Shown here one piece after another: positions 9,955 to 20,190 of a stretch of 64,000 bases of DNA. Origin of the DNA: Liquidambar formosana (Eukaryota; Streptophyta; Magnoliopsida; Saxifragales; Altingiaceae). The notes below the pieces were generated by a model, which searched no databases, was not told the origin of the DNA, and saw only the letters and a list, made by a program, of their open reading frames with translations. The stretch covers positions 6,500,909-6,564,908 of the forward strand of contig CM077823.1 of NCBI GenBank assembly GCA_039720395.1, in the 5' to 3' direction. The first letter of the stretch is position 1, and each line of letters begins with the position of its first letter. Made by a program: the position numbers and the translations under genes.

Positions 9955-11269
9955 TGTGAACCCCGGAAATTGGGCCCACGAGGGATTGAAAAGAGAGATT
10001 GGGTTTTGAAAACAAAAAAGGAGTCGCCACCTTATTTTTTAAAGGAAACAAGGAAAACCCTAAAAAATCAATTTGTTTTAAGAAAACAATTTGAATGACT
10101 CCATGTTTAAAAAAAGAAAGGCAAACAGTCTTTTGGAAACCAAAAAAATCGGGGATTCGAAGGCTAAGTTATGACATGGGAAGGTTCTAGGCAAAGCCTA
10201 TAGGCACCCATGTCACCCTTTCGGTCTCTCAGTTCATTTGGGCTAAATCAAGATCTTTCCATACAAAAATCAGCAAGTATATCATCACAAGATAGCATGC
10301 ATATCATGTATTTCATTCATCCATCCATGCATAATAAGCACAAAAAAACAGAAAATAAAGAAAAAGAAAACAAAACAAAAAGAAGCCTAGGATGCTTGGA
10401 TCCTAGAACGGACTTGAGCCTCACGAAGAGCGCCTACGTACGTACCATGCAACGAAATACATAGATCAAAGTTCATGTAGTTCGATTAGAACTAGGGTTA
10501 AATTCTAATATAAACCTATGGTTAAAACCCTAGGTTTCCTTATTTGAAAAAGAGTTGAATATAATAGATAAACCAAGTTTGAAATTAAGAAAATTCCACA
10601 AAATGGAAACCTTAATAAAAACAGAATTTTGTTGGTTAAGGAAACCCTAGATTTAAACCATAGACTTGTATTAAAAATTAACCTTAGAGAGGGAGAAGGG
10701 AAAGAGTTAAGGGAGAAAGGTGAATTGGGGCACCTTCATACCCACTTACCTGAGCGCAATAGCTCCAAGCATTAGCCATTTCAAGCATTGGCAGCCCTAT
10801 TTGCCATAGGACAAATACCACACCTATTTGCACCCTTACACGTGCTCAAAACCATGCAAAAATACTAACATACAAATCTGGAAAGAATAGTATTATGGCC
10901 TAAAATCATCCACTAAGCATGCTAACAGCAAAAGCAGCAAACTTTCATAAGCCCTAACACAATCCTAGAACCATATCATGCATAAAAACCCTAGAATGGA
11001 CTAAAATGCGTGCAAAAATATCATATTTACTCCATTTGTAACACATACACAGCAAACATGAAGAAAAACCAATGAAAAGACCTACTTTAACATGCTGTAT
11101 AAAAACTAAAATAAAATAAGGACACTAACAACCCTAAACTCACAAATATGCTTAAAAACATACAAAACAAACTTCACACATACTAAAATAAACCTAAACA
11201 GAACCTAAACCATGCATATTAACTAACTAAAACAATAAAACATGATAAGAAACCCTAAGACTAACATGC

Positions 11270-11362
11270 AAGGCATACCTTAGGAAGAGGCTTCCTTGCT
11301 GAAAACCTATATTCAGCATAAGAAGGAGTAAGGCATACCTTAGGAAGAGGCTTCCTTGCTGC
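11270..11362. repeat. 60-bp tandem duplication inside LTR copy 1
   Basis: AAGGCATACCTTAGGAAGAG followed by GCTTCCTTGCTG occurs at about 11270-11302 and again at 11330-11362. The duplication is near exact, so it is young relative to the LTR family. Confidence 0.85.
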
Positions 11363-11722
11363 TGTAGAGACTCTCTCTTCCTCTTATGGATGACTTGAAC
11401 CAATGTTCTCCAAGGCTACAGCAAGAACTCCAGCTCTCCTTCAAGTCTCTCTCTCTTATTCCCTCTCTAACACTTAGGTTTTTAGGCATAAAGTGGCTCC
11501 CCTTATGCTGAAGCATAGGGGGTATTTATAGAGTTTCATTAGGATTAACCAATGGCTAGGATTAAAACCCTAAAAATTAATCCAAGGGCTATTAGAGACC
11601 CCCTTGGGGCTTAAGTAACTCAGAAGTTACCAAAAAATAGAAGGAAACTCGTCCAAAAGAGCCCTTGTACGTCAAAATAGGCAAGAGTCCGCTTCAGCAA
11701 GGAATCATGGTGCAAATAGGAA

Positions 11723-11814
11723 AGTGGCCTCGGGTGACCACCCAAGGCTGGGTGGCTAGCCACCTGGGCCCAAGCGGCTAGCCGCCCAGGCTTGGGTGGT
11801 CACCCGAGCCCACT
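11723..11814. repeat. 92-bp near-perfect palindrome in LTR
   Basis: The left arm AGTGGCCTCGGGTGACCACC (from 11723) pairs with the right arm ending GGTGGTCACCCGAGCCCACT (to 11814). The centre is GGGCCC at 11766-11771. Only a few positions in each ~45-base arm mismatch. Inside each arm is a smaller palindrome, GGCTAGCC. Its RNA would form a long, GC-rich hairpin. Confidence 0.92.
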
Positions 11815-12518
11815 TCTGATTTTTCTCCTATTTTGCCTCCTTTCCCTTCTAGAAGTGTTTCAGGGGGCAAATTAACTCCGATTTTGATGAAACAAAAGCC
11901 AAAACGACCGTGTTTCGATGAGGAATATGTTTTTGAACATTTTAGGGTGAAAACCACTAACCATGGGGGCATGGTTAGGTTTGAACAAGGAGGTTAACCA
12001 CTATGCTCTATCTTTGCTAAGCATAGGCATGCACATAAGGTCAAACCAAACACTTTCCATATCAAAATTGAACTTCATAAAACACTTTTGGGGGTAAAAT
12101 GATGACTAATGAGAGTCAATTTGAAAAGATTTGATTGGTAATTGTGAGTCAATTAGAACTAACCCAAGGAAGGGTCAATTAACCAACTTGAACTACATTG
12201 AGCCATTTTAATCCCGAGCCATTGATTCATCAAATTGAACCTAGAAATACCTCTTATGCATCCATATGAACTCTAATTGACAATTTGGAGATCATTCCAA
12301 GGTCAAATGAAAAGTTTGGGACTTAAAAGACGATTATGCCCCTCAAGTCACAAAAGCTCTTATTATCCCTCAAGATCAACTCCGAATTGAACCAAAATTC
12401 ATATCCATTATCCTTGTGACTCTAGAAACCTAATGCAAGTGACTAGACTCAATAACCAAACAAAAACATGCATGAAATGATGAGCCCTAGTAAGGTGGTG
12501 CAAAAATGGGGTGTGACA

Positions 12519-12523
12519 GTAAG
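12519..12523. repeat. Target site duplication GTAAG, right copy
   Basis: This is the partner of 9950-9954. Removing the LTR and one GTAAG rejoins the protease frame of the Tat element. Confidence 0.9.
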
Positions 12524-13202
12524 GTCACCATACTGATCACCTCCCTTCTTGTGTTGTCATATGCTCTCACCGATTGCCCAAATGGCACAAAATCTGTAAG
12601 TCCCAACCCAAGAGATGTAGCAGTACGAAGTGGACACACATTCAAAGCGGAACCATTGTTAATAAGGACGATGGGGACCCGTTTCCCTATAGTATCAACA
12701 GTTATGTTCAAAGCTTGCACATGATCTCTCCTTCCTTTCGGCAAATCAGCCTCTGTGAAGATTATGGTAGCTGCTTTCTCAATAGGGGTTATAAGACTCA
12801 CCAATCCCTCCGGTGAAGTATCGATGGGTACTTGGACATGGTTCAAGAGCTTAAGCATGGTCTGATGATGCTTGAGAGAAGCCATAAGCAATCCCCATAT
12901 GGTAATGTTGGCTTGAGTCTTTTTCAGTTGCTTTAGGACTTCATCCTTTTCATCGTAGATTTCAATTCTTTGCCCCTTCTCTAGTGCTTCCACTAGATTT
13001 TCATTCTCGAGATAGGATGGTTTGAAGTGACGACCGCCCCTAGTCAAGTGGTCAACTTCTTCAGAGTCTGCCCATAGATCATTCACTTCATTACTGCAAG
13101 ATTCTCCCATGATGTCTCCCCATTCAAGCATATCTACCTCTTGCATTACAGACTCTTCTGTCGACCGTTCTTCCTTCACCAATTTTCCCCATCTGGTTGG
13201 GT
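12519..13202 (-). pseudogene. Gypsy gag C-terminus and protease N-terminal part
   Basis: On the minus strand this is an open frame of over 200 codons. It contains a gag-protease linker (ANITIWGLLMASLKHHQTML) and the protease active site in the form VLINNGSALNVCPL, where most relatives have VDGG or VDSG (aspartate first). Here the expected catalytic aspartate position reads N. The frame then meets the inserted LTR at 12518. The upstream end is cut at about 13202. Confidence 0.82.
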
Positions 13203-15531
13203 GGACTACGAGTTTGGAGACAGAATGGAGAGACCCTCGGGTAACCGTCCGTGGCTAGAGGGTCAGCCGTCTAGGCCCAGACCACTAACCGACCAGGCCA
13301 AGATGGTCACCTAAGGAGTCCGTCTTTAAGCAGAATTTTGACTCCCTCTTCCCTCCTCTGACGGTTTCCTCCGCCCTTGCAAGTTGTTTCCTCCTAGGAT
13401 TGTGTAAATTTGAGTTGTTTGAGCACCAAGAGAGTCTCTAATAGCCCTAGGATCATTATTTAATGAATTAATCTTAGCCATTGGTTTAGGGGGTCAGTTC
13501 TCTATATAAAGGACATGATATTCAGCACATAGGAGGGGTCAATTGCACTTTACACTTAGAGAGAGAGGGAGCTACGAGTTTGGAGAGCTAGAATGACATC
13601 AAGAGGAGGCTCTTCACCCCTAAGCAAGCAAAAGAATAAGGATTTTGAAGGCAAGGGAGGTTCTACAAGAGGTAAACACTCCTTTTGACTGCTGAATATA
13701 GGTTTTCTCCTTCTCCTCCTCCTTCTTCTTCTATGATAGTTCTAGTGCATGTTGTAGCTCCACATGTTAGGATAATTCAATGTTTTTATGATGTGTTATG
13801 AATGATTTTGAGATGATTCATAGCTTTATATGCTTGACAATCCTTGGTTTACTAAGGATTTGAAAGCGTTACTCTTTTCTATCTTCTTAAATCATGTATA
13901 GTTCATATGTCTAGGTTGCTATGATTATTGTCATAAGTTGATACTCCTGTTAGTTAATTTTATAATATGAATTATATTCATGATGATTTGAGCATGTGTT
14001 AGAGTAGTTTCATAGGTCTTAATGCATAGTTGTGAAATTAGGGTTTCGATAACCTTAAATTCACACAAGTTTCATACAGCATGTTTAGCTTAATTCTGTG
14101 AGTACTTTCTCATCATAGTCATTCTATATATGCTACATATAGTTGAATCATGCTAGGTTTGCATTCATATAGAGGATTTCATAGGGTTTTTGGAGATATT
14201 ATTCTTTTCTAATGATAATTATCCTTTTTGTTAAGTAAGGTTTTGCGTGAGAGCTTTCTGTGATGTGTTTAAGCATGAAATCACTTCTATTGTGTTCTAG
14301 TATATATGTTTTACATAGGATATGATGATTGTACCTCCCCATAGCAGCTTTTTTATGTGAAATTATCATAGGATAGTTTTGCATAAGTAAGCTCGCTGTA
14401 GGAAGGCCTATTTTCATGTGTTACATAAAATATCATCTTTTCGGTTAGAATAGGTTTTGCTATCATGCTTATTGATATTATTGGGATCTCTCATGATTGT
14501 TAGTGTGTCTTTAGTAGGTTTTTATGCATATAGGATAGGTCATTGCATGTAGGATTGAGTTGAGGTTTGTGGTTATTCATTATTCTTGTTATTTGCATAA
14601 TAAATGGATCATTTTAGGCATTGACATGATTCTGTCCATATTAGTGTTTTGTTCTCTTTGCATGGTTTTGCGCACTTGTAAGGGTGCAAATAGGTACAAT
14701 AATTGTCCTATTGCAAATAGGACTGCTATTGCTTGAAATTGCTAATGCTTGGAGCTATTGCACTTAGATAAGTGGGTGGGAAGGTGCCCCAATTCACCTT
14801 TCCTTTCTTATTCTTTCTCTTCTCCCTCCTAGGGTTATTTCTTAATATAGACACATGGTAACTATTAAGGGTTTCCTTCATTAATAAAATTATGATTTTC
14901 TATCAAAGTTTCCATCTTATGGAAGTTTTCAATTTTGGACTATTCAATACATTCTCGAACAAGGAAACCTAGGGTTTTTACCATAGGTTTGTATTAGGCT
15001 GTAACCCTATTCTTTTCGAACTATGTGGATTTTGATCCATGTATTTCGTTGCATGGTACGTAGGCGCTCGTTTTGAGGCTCAAGTCCATTCTAGGATCTA
15101 AGTATCCTAGGTTTTTCTTCTCTTTTCTTTTTTTTTTTTCTATTTTATCTTATTTTCTTTATTTGATTATGCATGGATGGGATATATGTTATGCATGCTG
15201 CCTTGTGGTGATATATGATGATATTTGAGTGAAAAAGATCTTAAATTAGCCCAATCAAATTAAGAGACCAATTCGGGCAATGTGGGTGCCTATAGGCTTT
15301 GCTCAGAACCTTCCCACGTCGTAACTTAGCCCCCGAATCTAATTTTCTGGTTTCAAAGACTTTGCTTTTCCTTTAATGGAGTCATGTGGTTTTGAAAATA
15401 AAACATTTTTATGGTTTTCCTATTTTCCTTAAAAAATGAGGTGGCGACTCCTTTTCGTTTGTAGTCTTTCACCTTTCACCCACATTTTTTGCTAAACCCT
15501 TGTGGGCGCTGTGCTTTTTCATGGGTTCACA
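13203..15531 (+). mobile_element. Truncated LTR, family L, copy 2, plus orientation
   Basis: It ends GGGTTCACA at 15531 and shares long blocks with copy 1 read in reverse, including GGTGGCGACTCCTTTT near the end, TTGCATGGTACGTAGGCGC and the GGGTGACC/GGTCACC hairpin in decayed form (about 13235-13320). A TATA box (CTATATAAAGG) is at about 13502. The start (about 235 bp compared with copy 1) is missing; the left edge abuts gag-protease sequence of the Tat element. It was inserted in the family-R LTR to its right; CCTGT at 15532 would be its right target duplication, but the left one is gone. Confidence 0.82.
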
Positions 15532-18272
15532 CCTGTCAATCAGTTTCTCATTGTTATAGTGGTACAAGTAATCCTTAGACTTGAGACACCATAGTTGTCT
15601 TATGCATGTAGCTTTAGAAGTTTGATAACACTACGTGCAGATCCTTATAGGGGTCTGTAAGGGTGTTCATTGGCCCTATTGCTATATGTATGAAAGCATG
15701 TGAGTGATCAACAAGGAATCCATTACTCTTAGGTAAAAGAGAGAGAATGTCTCATACAACATTCATAATATAACTCATTTAGTCCATGGCCATGGCAGTA
15801 TAAATATGGAAAGGAGTTTCCATAAGTTCATCATTGAGTTGATATCTATGAATGAGTATAAAGTAATTGAACTAGGGACTTGACAGACTTCCATGTCCTA
15901 TTGGTTCAATTGGAGACATTGTGTAAATGGAGGGATGTAATTGTCACCTATAAACTATAATAGAAGGGTTCTTTAATAGATACTTATTCACCTCATCAAG
16001 GACAACACCATGAACCATATGCTAGGTGTTATTCATGGTTAGTAGAAGCCTTAATTGATATAAATAAGTTATAATCAATTAGGGAATTGGAAGGAGTTCC
16101 AATTAGACCCTAAATGGAAAGAGTTCCATTGTGCACACCTCGTGCTATTCCTACTACTTGATAATGTGAACCCAATGGATCACACACTGATCATGCAAGA
16201 AGGGCTTTAAAGTCTATGAGAGAAAGGGTTTTAGTGAATAAAGAATAGTTCGTTATAGGCCTATTTGTATTTGATACAAATAATAGGGGTTCATGTGTAA
16301 TTAAGTGTAATTAAACATAACCCTATTAGGGTTTCTTCCCCATGGCCAGCTATAGACACCCCATTTTGTACTGGTTGTCATCTTAAGTCCCGTGGCCCCG
16401 ATGATGAGTTTAGTGTGGTTATTTACAGATTATCCTTTAAGAATTAGTGTGAATCACAGCATGGGATTTTTGGTTAAAATGAAAAGAAAATTATTTTATT
16501 AAATTAGCCATTTTTATCATGCCACTAACACGTGTACGTATGTGATGAGTGTGTGTACGCGCATATGGTACATGTGCATGCGTGTTAGCGGTCAGTCTCC
16601 CAATTTTTACAAAAAACAATTTCCCTTTCCTATTCAGATTAGAAGTCTTTTATCATTATAAAATATCCTTTGATTATTCTCCAAAGAAAACCTAGTCTAG
16701 GAAGGAAAAGGAAACTCCATATTTCAGCTATAAATACTCTCTTAATGTCTTTAAAAAAGGGAGGGGAGGAGAATAGGGTTTTTAGATAGTGAAATTCGTC
16801 ATAATCAGCAGCAGATTTTCTGAAAACTAGTAGTCGTATTTTAATCATAACTTTTTCATCCGAAGTCAGAATTTGATGAAATTGGTCTTGTTAGAAAGAT
16901 AATTCAATTCTCTAAACTTTGTATTTTATGAGCTTTATCCAATTCCAACGTTTTTATACCTAAAAATACGATTGAAGTTGCTGCTGCTGCAAAGTGACGA
17001 AAATCACTTTTCTTTTCTCTTGTTCTCTTTTTTGTTTTCTATTTCTTTTCAAAGTTGAGTGAGTTTGATCTTTTTGCTGTGATACCACTTTGACGAAGAG
17101 GAGGATTCGTGTTGGTTTGATTCAATCTAAAGACCTAAGGAGCCACGGACAATTACAAAGTCGGTAAATTTACTTTTATTTAGCTTTTATTTTAGTTCTT
17201 CTTTTTATTATTTTTATTTTATTTTATTTTTGTCTAAAGCATGATTAGCATGATTTAGGTTTAGTTTTTATATTTGTATTTATTTGTTTTTAGGTTTAGT
17301 TTTATTTTATTTATTTTGGGATGCATGATGTAGACTGATATGTGAGTTCTGTGATTCTGCGTGAAATGCCTATTAGGTGCGTACGCATATATTAGTGATG
17401 CGTATGCACCAATCAGTGATGCGTACTCACCTTACCTCGGCAGACAGATTGTTTGTTTATTATTTTATTTAGTTTTGTTCTTAGTTGATTAGTATCTAGT
17501 TGGTCTTTTGTATGTTTTGATCTCTACTTTCTAATATATTCTTTTATATTCTTTTCTTTATTTATTCATTATTTTGGTCATTGTGTGTGCCGTTGTTATT
17601 GCATGATTTAGGGTCAATTTTAATTGAGCATTTAGATTAATTAAAGCCATTAATCATGTGTGGGGCCGGTTCCAACCGGGCGTAGCTGGGTGCCTAACAC
17701 CTTCCCAGCGACGTACCCTAGCTCTGAACCCGAATCTCTGGTTATGACGAGCTAGACCCTACTAGGGTTCACTCGTTCCCAATATTGGGTGGCGACTCCT
17801 TTTCGTGTTAGTCCTTTGAGGCTAATGCGTATTCTCAAGCTATGTGGTATTAGGGCGTGGCGCTCACACCAGTCCCCTTTAGTGGGCTGCATATATAAGT
17901 CACACTTATGTGTGACACGGCATAATGCTTGCACACTCCCAACCCTAGCCGTCCAATCTGTTGGAGGCTCTCTTCTCTCTCTCCCTCTTCTCCACCTCTA
18001 GCAATTACAAGGAAGAAGAAGGAAAAGGCTTGAAGTTCTAGCTAGGTGTGGATGCCGTTGGAGGCAACACACTTGGGCTGCTCATTCATCGTTGTCCGGA
18101 GTCGAAGCTTGGAGCAAAAAGGAGAAGACATCTAAACTGTAAGTGTTCTAACCCTCTTTGTAGTTAGGGTTTGATTTTGTATTATGCATAGTTAGATTCA
18201 TGGGATTGGGAATCGTTGGAAAAATTTTTATATTCCGCACTTCTATTTTTCCCCTTTGTTCGATTCCCAACA
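15532..18272 (+). mobile_element. Family R LTR, copy 1, 5'-truncated and split by another LTR
   Basis: Two blocks, 15532-16350 and 17869-18272, together match the family-R LTRs at 24650-26315 and 28285-29969. Shared phrases include AATCAGTTTCTCATTGTTAT, TCCACCTCTAGCAA, GCTAGGTGTGGAT and the end GATTCCCAACA. About 445 bp of the 5' end is missing, where LTR copy 2 of family L begins. A third-family LTR (16351-17868) sits inside. Confidence 0.85.
16351..17868 (+). mobile_element. Solo LTR, third gypsy family, inside the family R LTR
   Basis: It starts TATAGACACCCC (usual form TGTAGACACC, so the terminal TG is mutated) and ends GGCGTGGCGCTCACA. The length is 1,518 bp. The 5-bp duplication is CCAGC (16346-16350) against CCAGT (17869-17873), 4 of 5 identical. 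A TATA box is at about 16728 (CTATAAATAC). GGTGGCGACTCCTTTTCG near its end is the same phrase as in family L, which suggests related gypsy lineages. Removing it restores alignment of the family-R LTR. Confidence 0.85.
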
Positions 18273-19378
18273 AGCCCTCCTTCAAGAACAAATTCCCTTT
18301 TTTAGGCTATGACCAAAACATTTTAACAAGATTTCTATGACTGCACTAAATTTGATAAGTGTGGTTTTTATAAAGCATGCCCTTAGTTGGACATTTCATC
18401 CTTAGGTTACCTTAAAGTGTAAGGTAACATACTAAAGGCAGGGTCACTTAGCTTTAGGTTCTAGCCATTAACCATTACAAAACAATCAAAAGTTTCCTTT
18501 CCCCAAGTATGACAATGCAACATGTGCAAGCAAACTATGGGCTAGGTCTAGACGTGATATCTCCTTAGTTAGACACCTCATCCTTAAAAGTGTCCCTTAA
18601 GACGAAGGGTGAGGTGACATACTAAGGACATAAAGATAAATGAGCTCTTACTTTTTAACCCTTGATCAAACCTTCATTCCATACAGGCACCTATTATTTT
18701 ACTTTAAAGCCCATGATTAAATGGTCTTAACTCGCAAACCTTTAGTTAGTCATTCCCTCCTCTAGGGAGCCCCTTGGGTGAAAGGTGGAGGTACTTGTTA
18801 AAGGTACGCAGGTGATGCCACATAATATTAAGTCTTGATCATTGCCCATGATTAAAGCAAACACAAGCACTCATCACATCTTATGATCTCACAAAAATTT
18901 GGCAGCATATCATTACAACAAAGTGTGTTCATAAGGTTGATCCAATAATGTCTTAGAAGGTCCATTACATGTATTTATTTCTTTTAAGAGGGTAGGCTAG
19001 GGTCCTCAACTTTGCTTGTACTAATCCTTAAACCTAATCACATGTAACATCTAGAATGCCGCATAGGTCCAGCAGTACGTGATTGATCCATTTAATATAC
19101 CCAAGGACAAGCCTATGGGTACTAGGCAAGAAAGATTTGATAGCTTTGCCCAACACATGGAATCATGAAACCAAGGTTGAACTAAGCTATTAGTTAGTAA
19201 GGATACATCGAGGGATAATCGAGTTCATCATGCAATAATTGCGCACACAATGCAATAAATGAAAACACACAATCAAGCGGATGCAAGTGATTGATTTTAT
19301 TTAAACAATAAGAAATTAATTTAGCCCAATCAAATTAAATGAGTCTAGCCCTCAATATCCTCAGTGGAGTCGCCAAAC
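18273..19378 (-). mobile_element. 5' leader of a gypsy element (minus strand), primer-site region
   Basis: Next to the LTR end at 19379 the minus strand reads GTTTGGCGACTCCACTGAGG, the usual leader just after a 5' LTR in this kind of plant gypsy element. The rest is non-coding leader sequence with stops in all frames. It is cut at 18273 by the family-R LTR, and the gag of this element is not found to the left. Confidence 0.65.
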
Positions 19379-19937
19379 TGTGAACCCAGGAAAATGGCCC
19401 ACGAGATTGGCATGTGAAAAAACAAAACAAAAGAGTCACCACCTCATTTTTTAAGGAAAAGAGGAAAACCTTAAAATGTTTTATTTAAAAAAATTTAAAA
19501 TAAATAAAAAATTTTTATAAAAAAAAACCCTCATAACTCCATTTTAAAAGGAAAGGCAAAGTCTTTAAAACCAGAAAATTAGATTCGGGGGCTAAGTTAT
19601 GATGTGGGAAAGTTTTGGGCTAGGCCCATAGGCACCTACTTTGCCCGAATTGGTCTCTTAATTTGATTGGGCTAATTTAATGACTTATATTCATGCAAAT
19701 CGATATCAATCAATAAAATACAGCATGCATATCAATCAATAATCCATCCTACTCCACTAGTAATCATATGTGATGGGTAAATTCATCCTACTCCACTAGC
19801 AATCATAAGAAATAAATAATGAAAAGCATGAATCCATCCTACTCCACTAGTAATCATATGTAATGGACAAAAGAATAAAAGAAAAAGGAAAAACCTAGGA
19901 TACATAGTATACTAAGGTGGACTTGAACATCAATTGA

Positions 19938-20190
19938 CACTACAACAAAATGTATTATCTATGGCGTCACATTAACGGTGGGCATATAATGCATGCTGTT
20001 AATGTGCACATTTACGATGGGAAAAAAAATAAATGCCGTGAATAAGTGGGAGGATGACCTTATTAACGGCGTGCACATTTAGCATGCTGTTAATAATCGT
20101 TGTTACGGCTGGTTTCTACAAGCCATTAATGTGGTCCATTTTCACGGCATGCAATTTTACGGCTTTTGTTAAAGGCGCTCGTGATAAAAA
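19938..20190 (+). repeat. CACTA 5' terminal inverted repeat and subterminal repeats
   Basis: Repeated forms of TTAACGGCGTGCACATTTA, GCCGTGAATAAG and TTACGGC appear in both orientations within 250 bp of the end. They mirror the motifs at the other end of the element. Confidence 0.85.

Larger units (their letters stand above)
9955..12518 (-). mobile_element. Solo LTR, gypsy family L, copy 1, inserted in the protease of the Tat element
   Basis: On the plus strand it starts TGTGAACCCC and ends GGTGTGACA, so in its own orientation (minus) it reads TGTCACACC...GGTTCACA. It is 2,564 bp with a perfect 5-bp target duplication GTAAG. A TATA box (CTATAAATACCCC on the minus strand) is at about 11517-11530. 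A related sequence at 19379-38719 is followed by a GGCGACTCCACTG primer-site-like leader, which fixes the orientation. No coding region is present inside; ORFs are short. It also holds an ~80-bp palindrome and a 60-bp tandem duplication, listed separately. Confidence 0.93.
5485..13202 (-). mobile_element. Tat-lineage Ty3/gypsy retrotransposon internal region, decayed, minus strand
   Basis: Reading from right to left on the minus strand, the order is protease, G-patch-like domain, reverse transcriptase, RNase H, a second RNase H, zinc-binding integrase and integrase core. Two RNase H domains and extra genes beyond pol are marks of the Tat (Ogre/Retand-like) lineage. The frame is broken by several stops and frameshifts. 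A solo LTR of another element (9955-12518) interrupts the protease. The right edge (13202) joins abruptly to a truncated LTR, so gag, primer site and the 5' LTR of this element are missing. The 3' LTR is not in the window. The plus-strand genes at 1417-5131 appear to lie inside this element's 3' part. Confidence 0.85.
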
